Source of the DNA: Pedobacter lusitanus | Lineage (GTDB): Bacteria; Bacteroidota; Bacteroidia; Sphingobacteriales; Sphingobacteriaceae | NCBI RefSeq assembly: GCF_040026395.1 | Contig: NZ_CP157278.1 | Location: forward strand, 2,232,001 to 2,296,000 | Direction: 5' to 3' | DNA: 64,000 nucleotides | In this document: positions 36,771-46,264 of the stretch, piece by piece | How the letters are laid out: each line of letters begins with the position of its first letter | Numbering within the stretch: the stretch's first letter is position 1 | Notes under the pieces: generated by a model | Seen by the model: only the letters and a program-made list of their open reading frames with translations | Databases searched by the model: none | Told to the model about the DNA's origin: nothing | Program-made: the position numbers and the translations under genes

Positions 36771-38270
36771 TTAACTTTTCTGATGACCAGTTGGCTCATC
36801 TGCCTGACTGCCGGACTCTATAAGTTTGCTTAACAGCAGATCTATTTTTACGGAAGCAAAGGATGAGCAGTAATCTGACAACCCATATGGAATGATCAGC
36901 TCACCGTTGTGAATTATTGAACCGCAGGAATACAATACATTGGGTACATATCCTTCTCTTTCATCATTATTAGGGATGACCAAAGGTTCGGTAAGTCTGC
37001 CGATTTCTTTGGAGGGATCTTCCAGATCAAGTAAACTTGCACCCAGACAGTATCTGCGCATCGGTCCTACACCATGGGTAACCACTAACCAGCCTGCTTC
37101 TGTTTCTATGGGAGACCCGCAATTACCTATCTGAATAAATTCCCAGGGGAACTGCGGCTGCTGCAGCTTAACCGGATGATCCCATACGGTCAGCTTATCT
37201 GAATACATCAGGTAATTATTCCATCCGTCAATTCTGGATATCATTGCATATTTCCCGTTAATCTTACGCGGGAACAATGCCAGATTCTTATTCTGAGCTC
37301 CTGCTCCATGAAGCGGACTTACTTTAAAGTCATAAAAATCTGTTGTCTGCAAGAGTTTAGGGAGAATCATAGCTCCGTCAAATGCGGTATAGGTAGCGTA
37401 ATAGATGACCGATCCGTCGTCTCTGATAAAACGGACAAAACGGGCATCCTCAATTCCTTTGCGTTCAAATTCTGAAATAGGGAAAATAACACGGTCTGAG
37501 ATATCGGTATCTCTGGAAAAGCTAATTTCGTGGTAGGTATCCGAAAGCCAGAGTACTTTATCATATTCCAGCTTCTTCAGATCATCTGTCTGCAGGTTTT
37601 TAGAGTCTATAATAACTCTCCTGAGCACAGCATAGTCAAATTTCTCTTCCAGTTTCAAACTTACTTCATCCAGTATATTCAGATCTATCATCGCATCAGC
37701 TGCTCTTTTAAAAAACAGCTTTTTATTATATACGGCATTACGGACTACCTCTGCTTCATCGATATAGTTTCCTGAGGGATTAACAGTAATATTTCCATTG
37801 CGGTCAATTAAAGCTCTTCTGAAAACCACAGAAGAAATATGTCCCTCGCCCACTGCCCTGAAACTAATGATTAACCTCTTTTCTCCTTCTACCAGTTCAG
37901 ACTGATCGGGGTCTTCAACTACTGAAGGGTTAAAAAAAGCAGCTGATTCTATAGAATATTCATGTGTAAAATAGGACCCCAGTAAAAGACGCTGATATTT
38001 ACTCAGAGATTCATAATCTATTTCCATCTCCTCAATACAGTATTTGATCTTTTTACAGTGACGTGCCAGAATTTTGGTAATGTTCCTGTGTCTCTTTGAA
38101 TATTCCTGCAAAATTGGAGAGATCAGACCAAAAACATCATCATGGGATAAAGCTAAAACTCTTTTAATAACCTCTTTAGCTCTCTCCTCTCCGTTAAAAA
38201 AGAATCTGGCAATAACCCGTTTTGGGTCAGGATAAACTTTTATCGGTTTGCGTTCTACTAATAGTCTCAT
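36771..38270 (-). CDS. GH130-family glycoside phosphorylase-like protein
   Basis: A 499-residue protein. The C-terminal two-thirds is a five-bladed propeller of the GH130 type (FEPKL-like blades; GAGAQNKNLALFPRKINGKYAMISRIDGWNNYL, IQIGNCGSPIETEAGWLVVTHGVGPMRRYCLGASLLDLEDP, EGYVPNVLYSCGSIIHNGELIIPYGLSDYCSSFA, all given in short pieces here: GWNNYLMYSD, GNCGSPIETEAGWL, CLGASLLDLEDP). An N-terminal extension of about 110 residues is present, as in Bacteroidota members near GTs. Known GH130 enzymes are beta-mannoside phosphorylases; a phosphorylase could mobilise the glycan made by the two GTs opposite. Exact substrate is unknown. Confidence 0.8.
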   Translation of the reverse strand: MRLLVERKPIKVYPDPKRVIARFFFNGEERAKEVIKRVLALSHDDVFGLISPILQEYSKRHRNITKILARHCKKIKYCIEEMEIDYESLSKYQRLLLGSYFTHEYSIESAAFFNPSVVEDPDQSELVEGEKRLIISFRAVGEGHISSVVFRRALIDRNGNITVNPSGNYIDEAEVVRNAVYNKKLFFKRAADAMIDLNILDEVSLKLEEKFDYAVLRRVIIDSKNLQTDDLKKLEYDKVLWLSDTYHEISFSRDTDISDRVIFPISEFERKGIEDARFVRFIRDDGSVIYYATYTAFDGAMILPKLLQTTDFYDFKVSPLHGAGAQNKNLALFPRKINGKYAMISRIDGWNNYLMYSDKLTVWDHPVKLQQPQFPWEFIQIGNCGSPIETEAGWLVVTHGVGPMRRYCLGASLLDLEDPSKEIGRLTEPLVIPNNDEREGYVPNVLYSCGSIIHNGELIIPYGLSDYCSSFASVKIDLLLSKLIESGSQADEPTGHQKS

Positions 38271-38690
38271 AATTAAACAACGTTTAAGACAGACATAAAG
38301 ATTTAATGAATTTAGTTTTTTTTTTCGATATGAGGGTTCAGATCGTATTTATTTGGCACGATCTGCCATCTGTGGCTTCATCAACAGTCTAAACTGTCTC
38401 AAAAACTGACAAAAATGGTGTATTAAAAACTGACATTCTAACAAACAAAGTCAAGTTGTCTGATTATTTTTAATGTTAATTTAATATCACCATAGTGTTA
38501 ATTGTCATCACAAAATAATAAAGGCAAAACTAAAACATTTTATCTTGCTATCGGATAAGCATTTACAAAAAACTGCGTTTCCAGTTTGTATGATTGATAT
38601 TTCTTTGGCACCGGTATTGACTATATGCCAAACATAGTCAGATACTAAACAAGAAAATTCTGGCTTGTTATTAATTTAAAAAGCAACAAA
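38271..38690. promoter_or_regulatory. Long leader of the abundant outer-membrane protein gene
   Basis: About 420 bases without a gene. Near the 3' end, TGACTAT at 38618-38624 and ATAGTCA at 38634-38640, flanked by GTAT and ATAC, form a hairpin about 50 bases before the ATG. This could be an mRNA-stabilising leader of a highly expressed gene. No exact TAnnTTTG box was seen upstream. Confidence 0.35.
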
Positions 38691-39317
38691 ATGAAAAAAT
38701 TATTATTATCATTAATCGCAGTTTCTGCATTAGCATTCACAACTCAGGCACAAACTGAAAAAGGTAAATTCATGTTAGGTGGTAACGTTGAGTTTGATTC
38801 AAATAAACCAAATGGCGCAAGCAAATCAAACACTATCTTCAATATCGTTCCAAGTGTAGGTTATTTCGTAACTGATAACTTAGCAATCGGTACTGGTGTT
38901 GGTTTTGAGTCTTCTAAAAACCATGTTGATGCTTTAGGTACAGTTGCAGGTTTCACAACTAAAAAACAAGCTTTTGTAGTTGCTCCATTTGCACGTTACT
39001 ACAAAGGTATCACTGAGCAATTCAAATTCTTTGGACAATTATCAGTTCCAATGGCATTTGGTAACACTAAAGTTGGTGACAATGATGGAAACAACTATGC
39101 AAAAACAAGTAAATACAACAACATCGGTGTTGCTTTATCTCCAGGTTTTGCATTCTTCCCAAGCAAAAAATTCGGTATCGAATTCTCTGTTAAAGGTATC
39201 AGCTACAACGATAACACTTTGAAAAACAACAACGGTGATAAAATCGGTGGCAACAAAGATTTCAACATTGGTGCAAACTTCTTCGCTCCAAAATTAGGTG
39301 TTCAGTTCTACTTATAA
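38691..39317 (+). CDS. Small outer-membrane beta-barrel (porin-like) protein
   Basis: A 208-residue exported protein with signal peptide KKLLLSLIAVSALAFTTQAQ and an OMP_b-brl-type barrel: alternating strands such as FMLGGNVEFDSN, NIVPSVGYFVTDNLAIGTGVGFES, FVVAPFARYYKG, GVALSPGFAFFPSKKFGIEFS, ending in terminal aromatic LGVQFYL. Codon use is strikingly biased (almost uniform GGT, GTT, AAC, AAA), as in highly expressed genes, and a strong terminator follows. It is probably a major outer-membrane protein; role (structural or porin) uncertain. Confidence 0.8.
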   Translation: MKKLLLSLIAVSALAFTTQAQTEKGKFMLGGNVEFDSNKPNGASKSNTIFNIVPSVGYFVTDNLAIGTGVGFESSKNHVDALGTVAGFTTKKQAFVVAPFARYYKGITEQFKFFGQLSVPMAFGNTKVGDNDGNNYAKTSKYNNIGVALSPGFAFFPSKKFGIEFSVKGISYNDNTLKNNNGDKIGGNKDFNIGANFFAPKLGVQFYL

Positions 39318-39346
39318 TATGTAGATACTCTACACAATTTTTACAC

Positions 39347-39380
39347 AAAAAAGGCCGGGCATTATTGTCCGGCCTTTTTT
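39347..39380. terminator. Intrinsic terminator
   Basis: AAAAAAGGCCGG at 39347-39358 with exact complement CCGGCCTTTTTT at 39369-39380; a 12-bp stem with a T-run on both strands. Confidence 0.92.
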
Positions 39381-39443
39381 GTATTTAATAAAAAAAATGT
39401 CAGTTGATTTCCTAATTTAGCAGCCAACACATAAAATACCTCA

Positions 39444-40316
39444 ATGAAACAGTATATTTTAACCATGACTGCTGCAGCGCTTCTGTTAAGTGCAGGCTGC
39501 CAGTCCAAATCTCAAAATAAAAAAGAAGACGTGAAAGACAGTGCTGCTGTAGCAACTGCTTCAACCGGTCCTGCAACTCCAAACAAGGCTGTAGATATTT
39601 CAAAAATCAAAGTAGCTGATGCTAAAACAATTCTGGCACGTAAACAGGTCCCTGTATTGTGTTATCACCAGATTCGTGACTGGAGACCTAAAGATTCAAA
39701 AGCAGCAAAAGATTACATTACACCAATAGATGTATTTAAAGGACATATGAAAATGCTCGCTGACAGTGGTTACCATACCATTCTGCTTGATCAGTTATAT
39801 GATTATCTGAACAACGGTACAGCATTACCTTCAAAACCTATCCTGCTTACTTTTGATGATACGGATTTAGATCAGTATACCATTGCTGAGCCGACAATGA
39901 GAAAATATGGTTTTAAAGGTGCTTTTTTTGTGATGACTGTTTCTTTGGGCAGGCCAAACTACATGAGCAAAGAACAGGTTAAAGACCTGTCAGACAAAGG
40001 AAACGATATTGGTTCACATACCTGGGATCATCATAACGTAAAAAAATATCAGGGTAAAGACTGGGAAATTCAGATTGACAAACCAACTAAAACACTGGAA
40101 GCTATTACGGGCAGGAAAATTCAGCACTTTGCTTATCCTTTTGGTTTATGGAATCCTGAAGCTATTCCTGAGCTAAAGAAAAGAGGGTTCAAAAGTGCGT
40201 TTATTCTGGCTACCAAAAGGGATGAGAAAGATCCGTTGTTTACCATCAGAAGAATTATCGCCAGTGGTTACTGGACACCAAAAACGTTGAGCAATAGTAT
40301 TAAAAACAGTTTTTAG
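39444..40316 (+). CDS. Lipoprotein polysaccharide deacetylase (NodB domain), copy 1
   Basis: A 290-residue lipoprotein: SPII signal with lipobox SAGC at about Cys19, a low-complexity linker, then a CE4/NodB deacetylase domain. Motif 1 is LTFDDTDLDQY (catalytic and metal Asp), motif 2 GSHTWDHH (metal His residues), and YPFG and later residues complete the family. The N-terminal VPVLCYHQIRDW resembles PgaB/IcaB-like enzymes. It may deacetylate an extracellular or cell-surface glycan. A close paralogue in opposite orientation lies at 43307-44200. Confidence 0.85.
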   Translation: MKQYILTMTAAALLLSAGCQSKSQNKKEDVKDSAAVATASTGPATPNKAVDISKIKVADAKTILARKQVPVLCYHQIRDWRPKDSKAAKDYITPIDVFKGHMKMLADSGYHTILLDQLYDYLNNGTALPSKPILLTFDDTDLDQYTIAEPTMRKYGFKGAFFVMTVSLGRPNYMSKEQVKDLSDKGNDIGSHTWDHHNVKKYQGKDWEIQIDKPTKTLEAITGRKIQHFAYPFGLWNPEAIPELKKRGFKSAFILATKRDEKDPLFTIRRIIASGYWTPKTLSNSIKNSF

Positions 40317-40340
40317 TTATAAGTAATAATTATTGTTTAA

Positions 40341-40386
40341 TGTATAAAAAAGGGGTTATATCATGATACAACCCCTTTTTTATACA
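40341..40386. terminator. Strong terminator hairpin
   Basis: A perfect 17-bp stem, TGTATAAAAAAGGGGTT at 40341-40357 with its complement at 40370-40386, and a 12-base loop; T-run within the right arm. It ends the deacetylase gene. Confidence 0.9.
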
Positions 40387-40427
40387 TTAACAGATCTGCA
40401 ATATTTTACTGAACGAGCTGTCTTTTA

Positions 40428-40889
40428 CTAATCGATCATTTTAATCGTATACTGATTTTGGTTAAAACTGAAAGACTCTCCTTCTTTTTTACCCATCAGC
40501 AGCTGACCTATCGGTGATACTGCAGAAATAGCAAATACCGGCTGATTGTCTATTTTCAATTGCCCGGCACTGATACTGATATAAAATATGCCATTCGAAG
40601 TATAAACCAGGGATCCGTTTTTAACCACATCACTGTGAATAACTTCTTCCAGGGCAGAGAGTAAAGACAAATTCTGATTGGCATCAAGCAACAGGCTCTT
40701 ATTTCTTGCAATATCCTGCTGCATCATCTCACGGGTAGTTTCAAACTTATCACCCGCACTGCTTTTAGTATCATCGTTACTTGCTTCCTGCGCCTGTTGC
40801 AAAGCAGTTTCAGCTGTATTTATCCTTTGCAGAATAAAATTCATACAGGCCTGATATAATTTAGCTTTTAATCCTTCCATATTAATCAT
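40428..40889 (-). CDS. Gre-factor-like protein
   Basis: A 153-residue cytoplasmic protein. The N-terminal half is a long helical pair (QACMNFILQRINTAETALQQAQEAS, then DKFETTREMMQQDIARNKSLL) and the C-terminal half has the GreA/GreB beta-domain phrase AVSPIGQLLMGKKEGESFSFNQNQY. This matches a Gre-like family frequently misannotated in Bacteroidota as 3-oxoacyl-ACP synthase; no thiolase-fold residues are present. The start overlaps the stop of the nitroreductase gene (ATGATTAA), with an alternative ATG nine bases inside. A role in RNA polymerase secondary-channel binding is inferred. Confidence 0.7.
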   Translation of the reverse strand: MINMEGLKAKLYQACMNFILQRINTAETALQQAQEASNDDTKSSAGDKFETTREMMQQDIARNKSLLLDANQNLSLLSALEEVIHSDVVKNGSLVYTSNGIFYISISAGQLKIDNQPVFAISAVSPIGQLLMGKKEGESFSFNQNQYTIKMID

Positions 40890-41460
40890 TTATCCATCTT
40901 ACTTTTTCTGCCATCGGGGTACGTTTTGGTAAACGGGGTTCTTCATTATGAAAACCCATATAAAACAGTCCAAAACATTTTTCGTTCGGTGCCAGATCCA
41001 GATAATCATTAAGCAGGCTGATCATTCCCGGAGAGCTCCAGTATGCCCCTATTTTCAAAGCTTCGGCTGTTAATGCCATATTCTGCACTGCACAGGCAAA
41101 AGCTGCGATTTCTTCCCATTCCGGAATAAGATCAGGATGCAGCTGGGCATTAAGCACGATAACACAACTTGATTGTACCGCCTTCTCTATGATTCCGTCA
41201 TATTTCTTTTGAAGGAACTGAGCTTCTGGTGTCTCCTGCTTGTATAAACGTGCTAATTCTTCCCCCAGCTTACGTTTTCCTTCATTACGGCAAACGATAA
41301 ATCTCCAGGGCTGTGTCAGCTTGTGCGTAGGTGCATAATTTGCACTTTCCAGTACCTGAGTAATTAATGCTTCAGGAATTTCTTCCTGAGTATAACTTGG
41401 CGGGAAAATGCTCCGTCTGCGCTGTATAATAGAACTAAGTATATTTATTTCACTTTCCAT
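40882..41460 (-). CDS. Nitroreductase-family flavoprotein
   Basis: A 192-residue FMN-dependent oxidoreductase. It shows RRSIFPPSYTQEEIPEALITQVLESANYAPTHKLTQPWRFIV in pieces (RRSIFPPSYTQ, ANYAPTHKLTQPWRFIV), FACAVQNMALTAEALKIGAYWSSPGM, and the terminal NEEPRLPKRTPMAEKVRW. Typical for nitroreductases of unknown substrate. First gene of a two-gene unit with the Gre-like gene, divergent from the ABC-F gene. Confidence 0.88.
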   Translation of the reverse strand: MESEINILSSIIQRRRSIFPPSYTQEEIPEALITQVLESANYAPTHKLTQPWRFIVCRNEGKRKLGEELARLYKQETPEAQFLQKKYDGIIEKAVQSSCVIVLNAQLHPDLIPEWEEIAAFACAVQNMALTAEALKIGAYWSSPGMISLLNDYLDLAPNEKCFGLFYMGFHNEEPRLPKRTPMAEKVRWIND

Positions 41461-41544
41461 AATATTACAAAAATAACATTTTAAACGTGCTGTAAGTTTA
41501 TTACATAAATATTCGCTTCAATTGATCAGGAAATCCGTTAATGA

Positions 41545-43233
<1,689 letters not shown>

Positions 43234-43247
43234 GCTGGTAACAGAAT

Positions 43248-43289
43248 AAAAAAAAGGCTGTCTGAGAATTTCAGACAGCCTTTTTTTTT
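43248..43289. terminator. Intrinsic terminator of the ABC-F gene
   Basis: Stem GGCTGTCTGA (43256-43265) with TCAGACAGCC (43271-43280), preceded by A8 and followed by T9. It works in both directions and also serves the convergent deacetylase gene. Confidence 0.92.
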
Positions 43290-43306
43290 ATTCGAATGAC
43301 AATAAA

Positions 43307-44200
43307 TTACTTAACTGCAGCTGTTGCCGTGGCTATCTTCTTTTTATTGAAACTCTTTTGTAAACTGTTATACAAATTTTTAGCTGTATAATGCCCCGGA
43401 TCAATGATCCTTCTGATTGTGTAAAGCGGATTTACCTCATCCATTGGTGTAGACAAAATAAATGCAGCTTTAAAGCCATGTTCTTTTAGTTTATGCAGGT
43501 TTGCAGCTTTGAAAACACCATAAGGGTAAGCAAAATACTGCACCTTTTTACCTGTTATTTTCTCTAGCGTCTGTGTAGGTTTGTCAATCTGAATATCCCA
43601 GTCTTCATCTGTAAACTGCGCGAAATTTTTATGGTTCCAGGTATGACTCGCAATTACATGTCCCTGGTCTGAAAGCTCCTTAATCTGTGCTTTACTCATA
43701 TATCTTGGTCTGCCGATAGAAACAGTCATAATAAAAAACACACCTTTAAATCCATGTTTCTTTAACTCTGAAGCACCTACTGTATACTGATCCAGATCGG
43801 TATCATCAAAAGTTATCATGATAGGCTTAGCCGGCAATTTCTTCCCGTAAACCAGATAATCGTACAACTGATCCGGTAAAATTGTATGATACCCGCTATC
43901 AGCCAGCATTTTTATATGTTCTTTGAAATTAGCCGGAGGAATAATATCATCATGTGCTCTCTTAGAATCTGATGCTTTCCAGTCCCTGATTTGATGGTAA
44001 CACAATACCGGGACTTGTTTACGTAATAGAATCGTTTTAGCATCTGCTGCAACAGATTTCACAGTATCTTTTGGATTATCAGTCACTGCGGCAGAATCCT
44101 GTGCTGTTTGAACAGCCTGTTTTCCCCGACCTGACTGACAAGAGAAAAGAAACAGTGAAAGAAAAAGAAATAACGAATTAGGGTATGTTTTCATAGACAC
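43307..44200 (-). CDS. Lipoprotein polysaccharide deacetylase (NodB domain), copy 2
   Basis: A 297-residue lipoprotein with lipobox LFSC at about Cys20. It carries the same CE4 blocks as the copy at 39444-40316: VPVLCYHQIRDW, ITFDDTDLDQY, ASHTWNHKN, YPYG and YTIRRI. The two share long identical stretches from the YHQ block to the end, with differing linkers, so they arose by duplication. They lie in opposite orientation, with the nitroreductase/Gre-like and ABC-F genes between. Likely a cell-envelope glycan deacetylase. Confidence 0.85.
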   Translation of the reverse strand: MSMKTYPNSLFLFLSLFLFSCQSGRGKQAVQTAQDSAAVTDNPKDTVKSVAADAKTILLRKQVPVLCYHQIRDWKASDSKRAHDDIIPPANFKEHIKMLADSGYHTILPDQLYDYLVYGKKLPAKPIMITFDDTDLDQYTVGASELKKHGFKGVFFIMTVSIGRPRYMSKAQIKELSDQGHVIASHTWNHKNFAQFTDEDWDIQIDKPTQTLEKITGKKVQYFAYPYGVFKAANLHKLKEHGFKAAFILSTPMDEVNPLYTIRRIIDPGHYTAKNLYNSLQKSFNKKKIATATAAVK

Positions 44201-44275
44201 AAAAGTAAAAAATGATTTTACAATTAGTCCCGGAAATTACTGATACCCTTTTATAAAAATTTGTTAAATTTAAGT

Positions 44276-44464
44276 ATGGAAAAAGAAGAAATCAAATCAA
44301 TACTGGAAACAGTCGAACAACAAGTCAGCTCTTCTATCCTTGGCGGTATGGAAGAAGCTTATGAAGAACTGGAGCGTCTGGGTTATATTATAATTCACCC
44401 GGATAGTGCTCATCCCTCCGCCACAATTACTCAAAAGGGAGAAGATTTCCTGGAGAACTACTAA
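44276..44464 (+). CDS. Small hypothetical protein, 62 residues
   Basis: A soluble, mainly helical protein (MEKEEIKSILETVEQQVSSS) with a short beta-like tail (YIIIHPDSAHPSATITQKGEDFLENY) that recalls the wing and final helix of small DNA-binding folds, though no helix-turn-helix is certain. The ATG at 44276 is used; a TTG upstream adds five residues. A terminator follows the stop at once, which supports it being a gene. Confidence 0.55.
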   Translation: MEKEEIKSILETVEQQVSSSILGGMEEAYEELERLGYIIIHPDSAHPSATITQKGEDFLENY

Positions 44465-44465
44465 A

Positions 44466-44506
44466 AAAGAAGGTCTGAATGAATTAACTGTCATCAGACC
44501 TTCTTT
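44466..44506. terminator. Bidirectional terminator
   Basis: Stem AAAGAAGGTCTGA at 44466-44478 with its exact complement at 44494-44506 and a 15-base loop, between convergent genes. Confidence 0.8.
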
Positions 44507-44526
44507 ACCTTTTACAAACCGGATTA

Positions 44527-46008
44527 CTATTTTACGTCTGTCTTATTTCTGATCAGCCATTGCTTGTATCTGCCTTCCAGAAAACCAAGTGTATCATCCA
44601 TATATTCTCTTGTACTTACGGTAAAGTGATCACCCGGATAATATTGAAACGTTACTGAAGCATTTATGGATTTCATTTCCTGTTCAAATAACTTCACCGG
44701 GTAATTGAGCAGAAAGTTATCATCATTACCTATCGATACTCTTATTTTTCCCTCAAGATCTTTCTGCAGTTCTTTCCAGTTGTTTTTTAGATATAAAGAG
44801 ATATCATATTTTTTCCAGCTTTCGGCAGTAGCATGATTAATTGCCCCTGTTTGATTATCACAAATCTGTTCAGGTAAACCGTCTTTTCCTTTTTTACTGA
44901 AAACCGCTTCAAAAGAGCGCTGCTGCTCTCCTCTTGAAATAACATTTTCTACCTGATACATCTCTTTGACATAGGCAAAGGGAAATCTTCCCGCCACAGT
45001 CCCTCCCGGGTATGCCTGCCCTTTTTTATTATAATACAGATTACTATCCTGATAAAGATCCACCTTGGAGAAGCTCCGAAAGTCCACATAATCAGGACTA
45101 CTGGAAGCTGTTGCTAAAAAGACCTCAGGATAATGCGTTTGCAGCCATAATACAGACCACCCGCCACTGCTATGTCCCATTAGCATTCTGGCGCCGTTAC
45201 AACGATACTTTTGCTCCAGTAAAGGAATAAGTTCCTGTGTAAGCGCGTCACCCCATGGGCCGTTATTTTCACTGTTTGCATAAGCGGAGTGTCCCAGAGA
45301 ACAGTTACCATCCAGAAATACCCTGATTACAGGCTCAGAACCTAATGAAATATGTTTCATACCGGCATTTCCGGAGATACGATGATAATCAGCCCCATAG
45401 CCAAATACAACAAATACCACAGGAAACTTTTTCTCCGGATTTTTATAGTATTCCAAAGGCAACTGTACAGCAGCACTTAACGAAAACGGCTTATGGTGAA
45501 AATCGCTTAGTAACCTGGAAGGCACATTCAGTTCCTTAATAAATTCAGATGCTGTAAATACCTGTTCAGGGACTACCTGGTCTGCCAGGATTGCGAACGA
45601 TTGATTACGGTCTTTGCTGATTGAAATCTTCTGAGGTTTACTGTAGACATTACCCGGGCTTGCTGCTATAGATCTTCCGCCCAGATTCCGGTCCCATACG
45701 GCCTGAATATAATAATCGCCACGCTCTATATCTGATGGTATAACCGGATAAGAGACTGCGTGATTGTCAATCACAACATCCTCTCCTGATTTTATATTCT
45801 TTACATCTATAGCAAAGCAGGTTAATGGTTCAAATCCTATAGAAGCTGTTAATGGTTCAGTATTGTTTTTCGATAAGTACAGGAAAACCTTTCCTGTAAA
45901 TGGCTTTTGAAGTGCAGATGAAGCATAAGCTACCTTAAATTGCTGTGCAAAGGAGCTTAAAGTAAGAGAAGACGCGAAAAACAGAATTGTAGTTATCTTT
46001 TTTATCAT
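44527..46008 (-). CDS. Secreted putative esterase (alpha/beta hydrolase)
   Basis: A 493-residue exported protein, signal peptide (KKITTILFFASSLTLSSFAQ). The first ~150 residues form a beta-rich domain (FKVAYASSALQKPFTGKVFLYLSK). The rest is a PF00756-type esterase with nucleophile GHSSGGW, an LPLEYYKNPEKKFPVVFVVFGYG-like opening (given in parts: KKFPVVFVVFGYG) and catalytic His near YYPGDHFTV. Likely cleaves an ester on a polysaccharide or siderophore-like compound. A Zur box and -7 box lie 180-210 bases upstream, but a terminator hairpin intervenes, so zinc control of this gene is uncertain. Confidence 0.78.
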   Translation of the reverse strand: MIKKITTILFFASSLTLSSFAQQFKVAYASSALQKPFTGKVFLYLSKNNTEPLTASIGFEPLTCFAIDVKNIKSGEDVVIDNHAVSYPVIPSDIERGDYYIQAVWDRNLGGRSIAASPGNVYSKPQKISISKDRNQSFAILADQVVPEQVFTASEFIKELNVPSRLLSDFHHKPFSLSAAVQLPLEYYKNPEKKFPVVFVVFGYGADYHRISGNAGMKHISLGSEPVIRVFLDGNCSLGHSAYANSENNGPWGDALTQELIPLLEQKYRCNGARMLMGHSSGGWSVLWLQTHYPEVFLATASSSPDYVDFRSFSKVDLYQDSNLYYNKKGQAYPGGTVAGRFPFAYVKEMYQVENVISRGEQQRSFEAVFSKKGKDGLPEQICDNQTGAINHATAESWKKYDISLYLKNNWKELQKDLEGKIRVSIGNDDNFLLNYPVKLFEQEMKSINASVTFQYYPGDHFTVSTREYMDDTLGFLEGRYKQWLIRNKTDVK

Positions 46009-46115
46009 GGCAATTTAAAATATTGATCAGCTTTCTAATATACACCACATCCGCGATATTAACCAGAAAGAAATCAAATCACAATAAACCGGGCTACAAA
46101 TTGTCTTAAAATATA

Positions 46116-46155
46116 AAAGCACTGTAGCGGGTGATGAATCCGCCAACAGTGCTTT
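46116..46155 (-). terminator. Terminator hairpin read leftwards
   Basis: AAAGCACTGT at 46116-46125 pairs with 46146-46155, with an inner GCGG/CCGC stem. On the minus strand the hairpin is followed by TTTTATATTTT. It lies between the zinc GTPase gene and the esterase gene, and only about 20-25 bases downstream of the predicted start of the Zur-box promoter. Confidence 0.75.
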
Positions 46156-46179
46156 CCCTATTAACTAAATAATGAAGAT

Positions 46180-46187
46180 CAAATATA
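46180..46187 (-). promoter_or_regulatory. Candidate -7 box under the first Zur box
   Basis: TATATTTG on the minus strand, an exact TAnnTTTG match. The Zur box ends 17 bases upstream, covering the place of the -33 element. Predicted transcripts would start near 46174 and meet the hairpin at 46155-46116. Confidence 0.5.
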
Positions 46188-46204
46188 CTACTTTTATTTT
46201 CAAT

Positions 46205-46219
46205 TGCAACTATATTGCA
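46205..46219. promoter_or_regulatory. Zur box 1
   Basis: TGCAACTATATTGCA, an exact TGCAA-N5-TTGCA site. It lies between the zinc GTPase and esterase genes and covers the -33 region of the minus-strand promoter at 46187-46180. Confidence 0.75.
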
Positions 46220-46264
46220 TTAAATATTTACAACTAATTTAATTTATACCATTTTCTAAAGTCC

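Noticed and set aside
38618..38640. Riboswitch in the leader of the outer-membrane protein gene
   Set aside because: Only a simple hairpin is present; there is no conserved ligand-binding core I can recognise.
40428..40889. 3-oxoacyl-ACP synthase
   Set aside because: No Cys-His-His active site or thiolase fold; the protein is too short and has Gre-type sequence.
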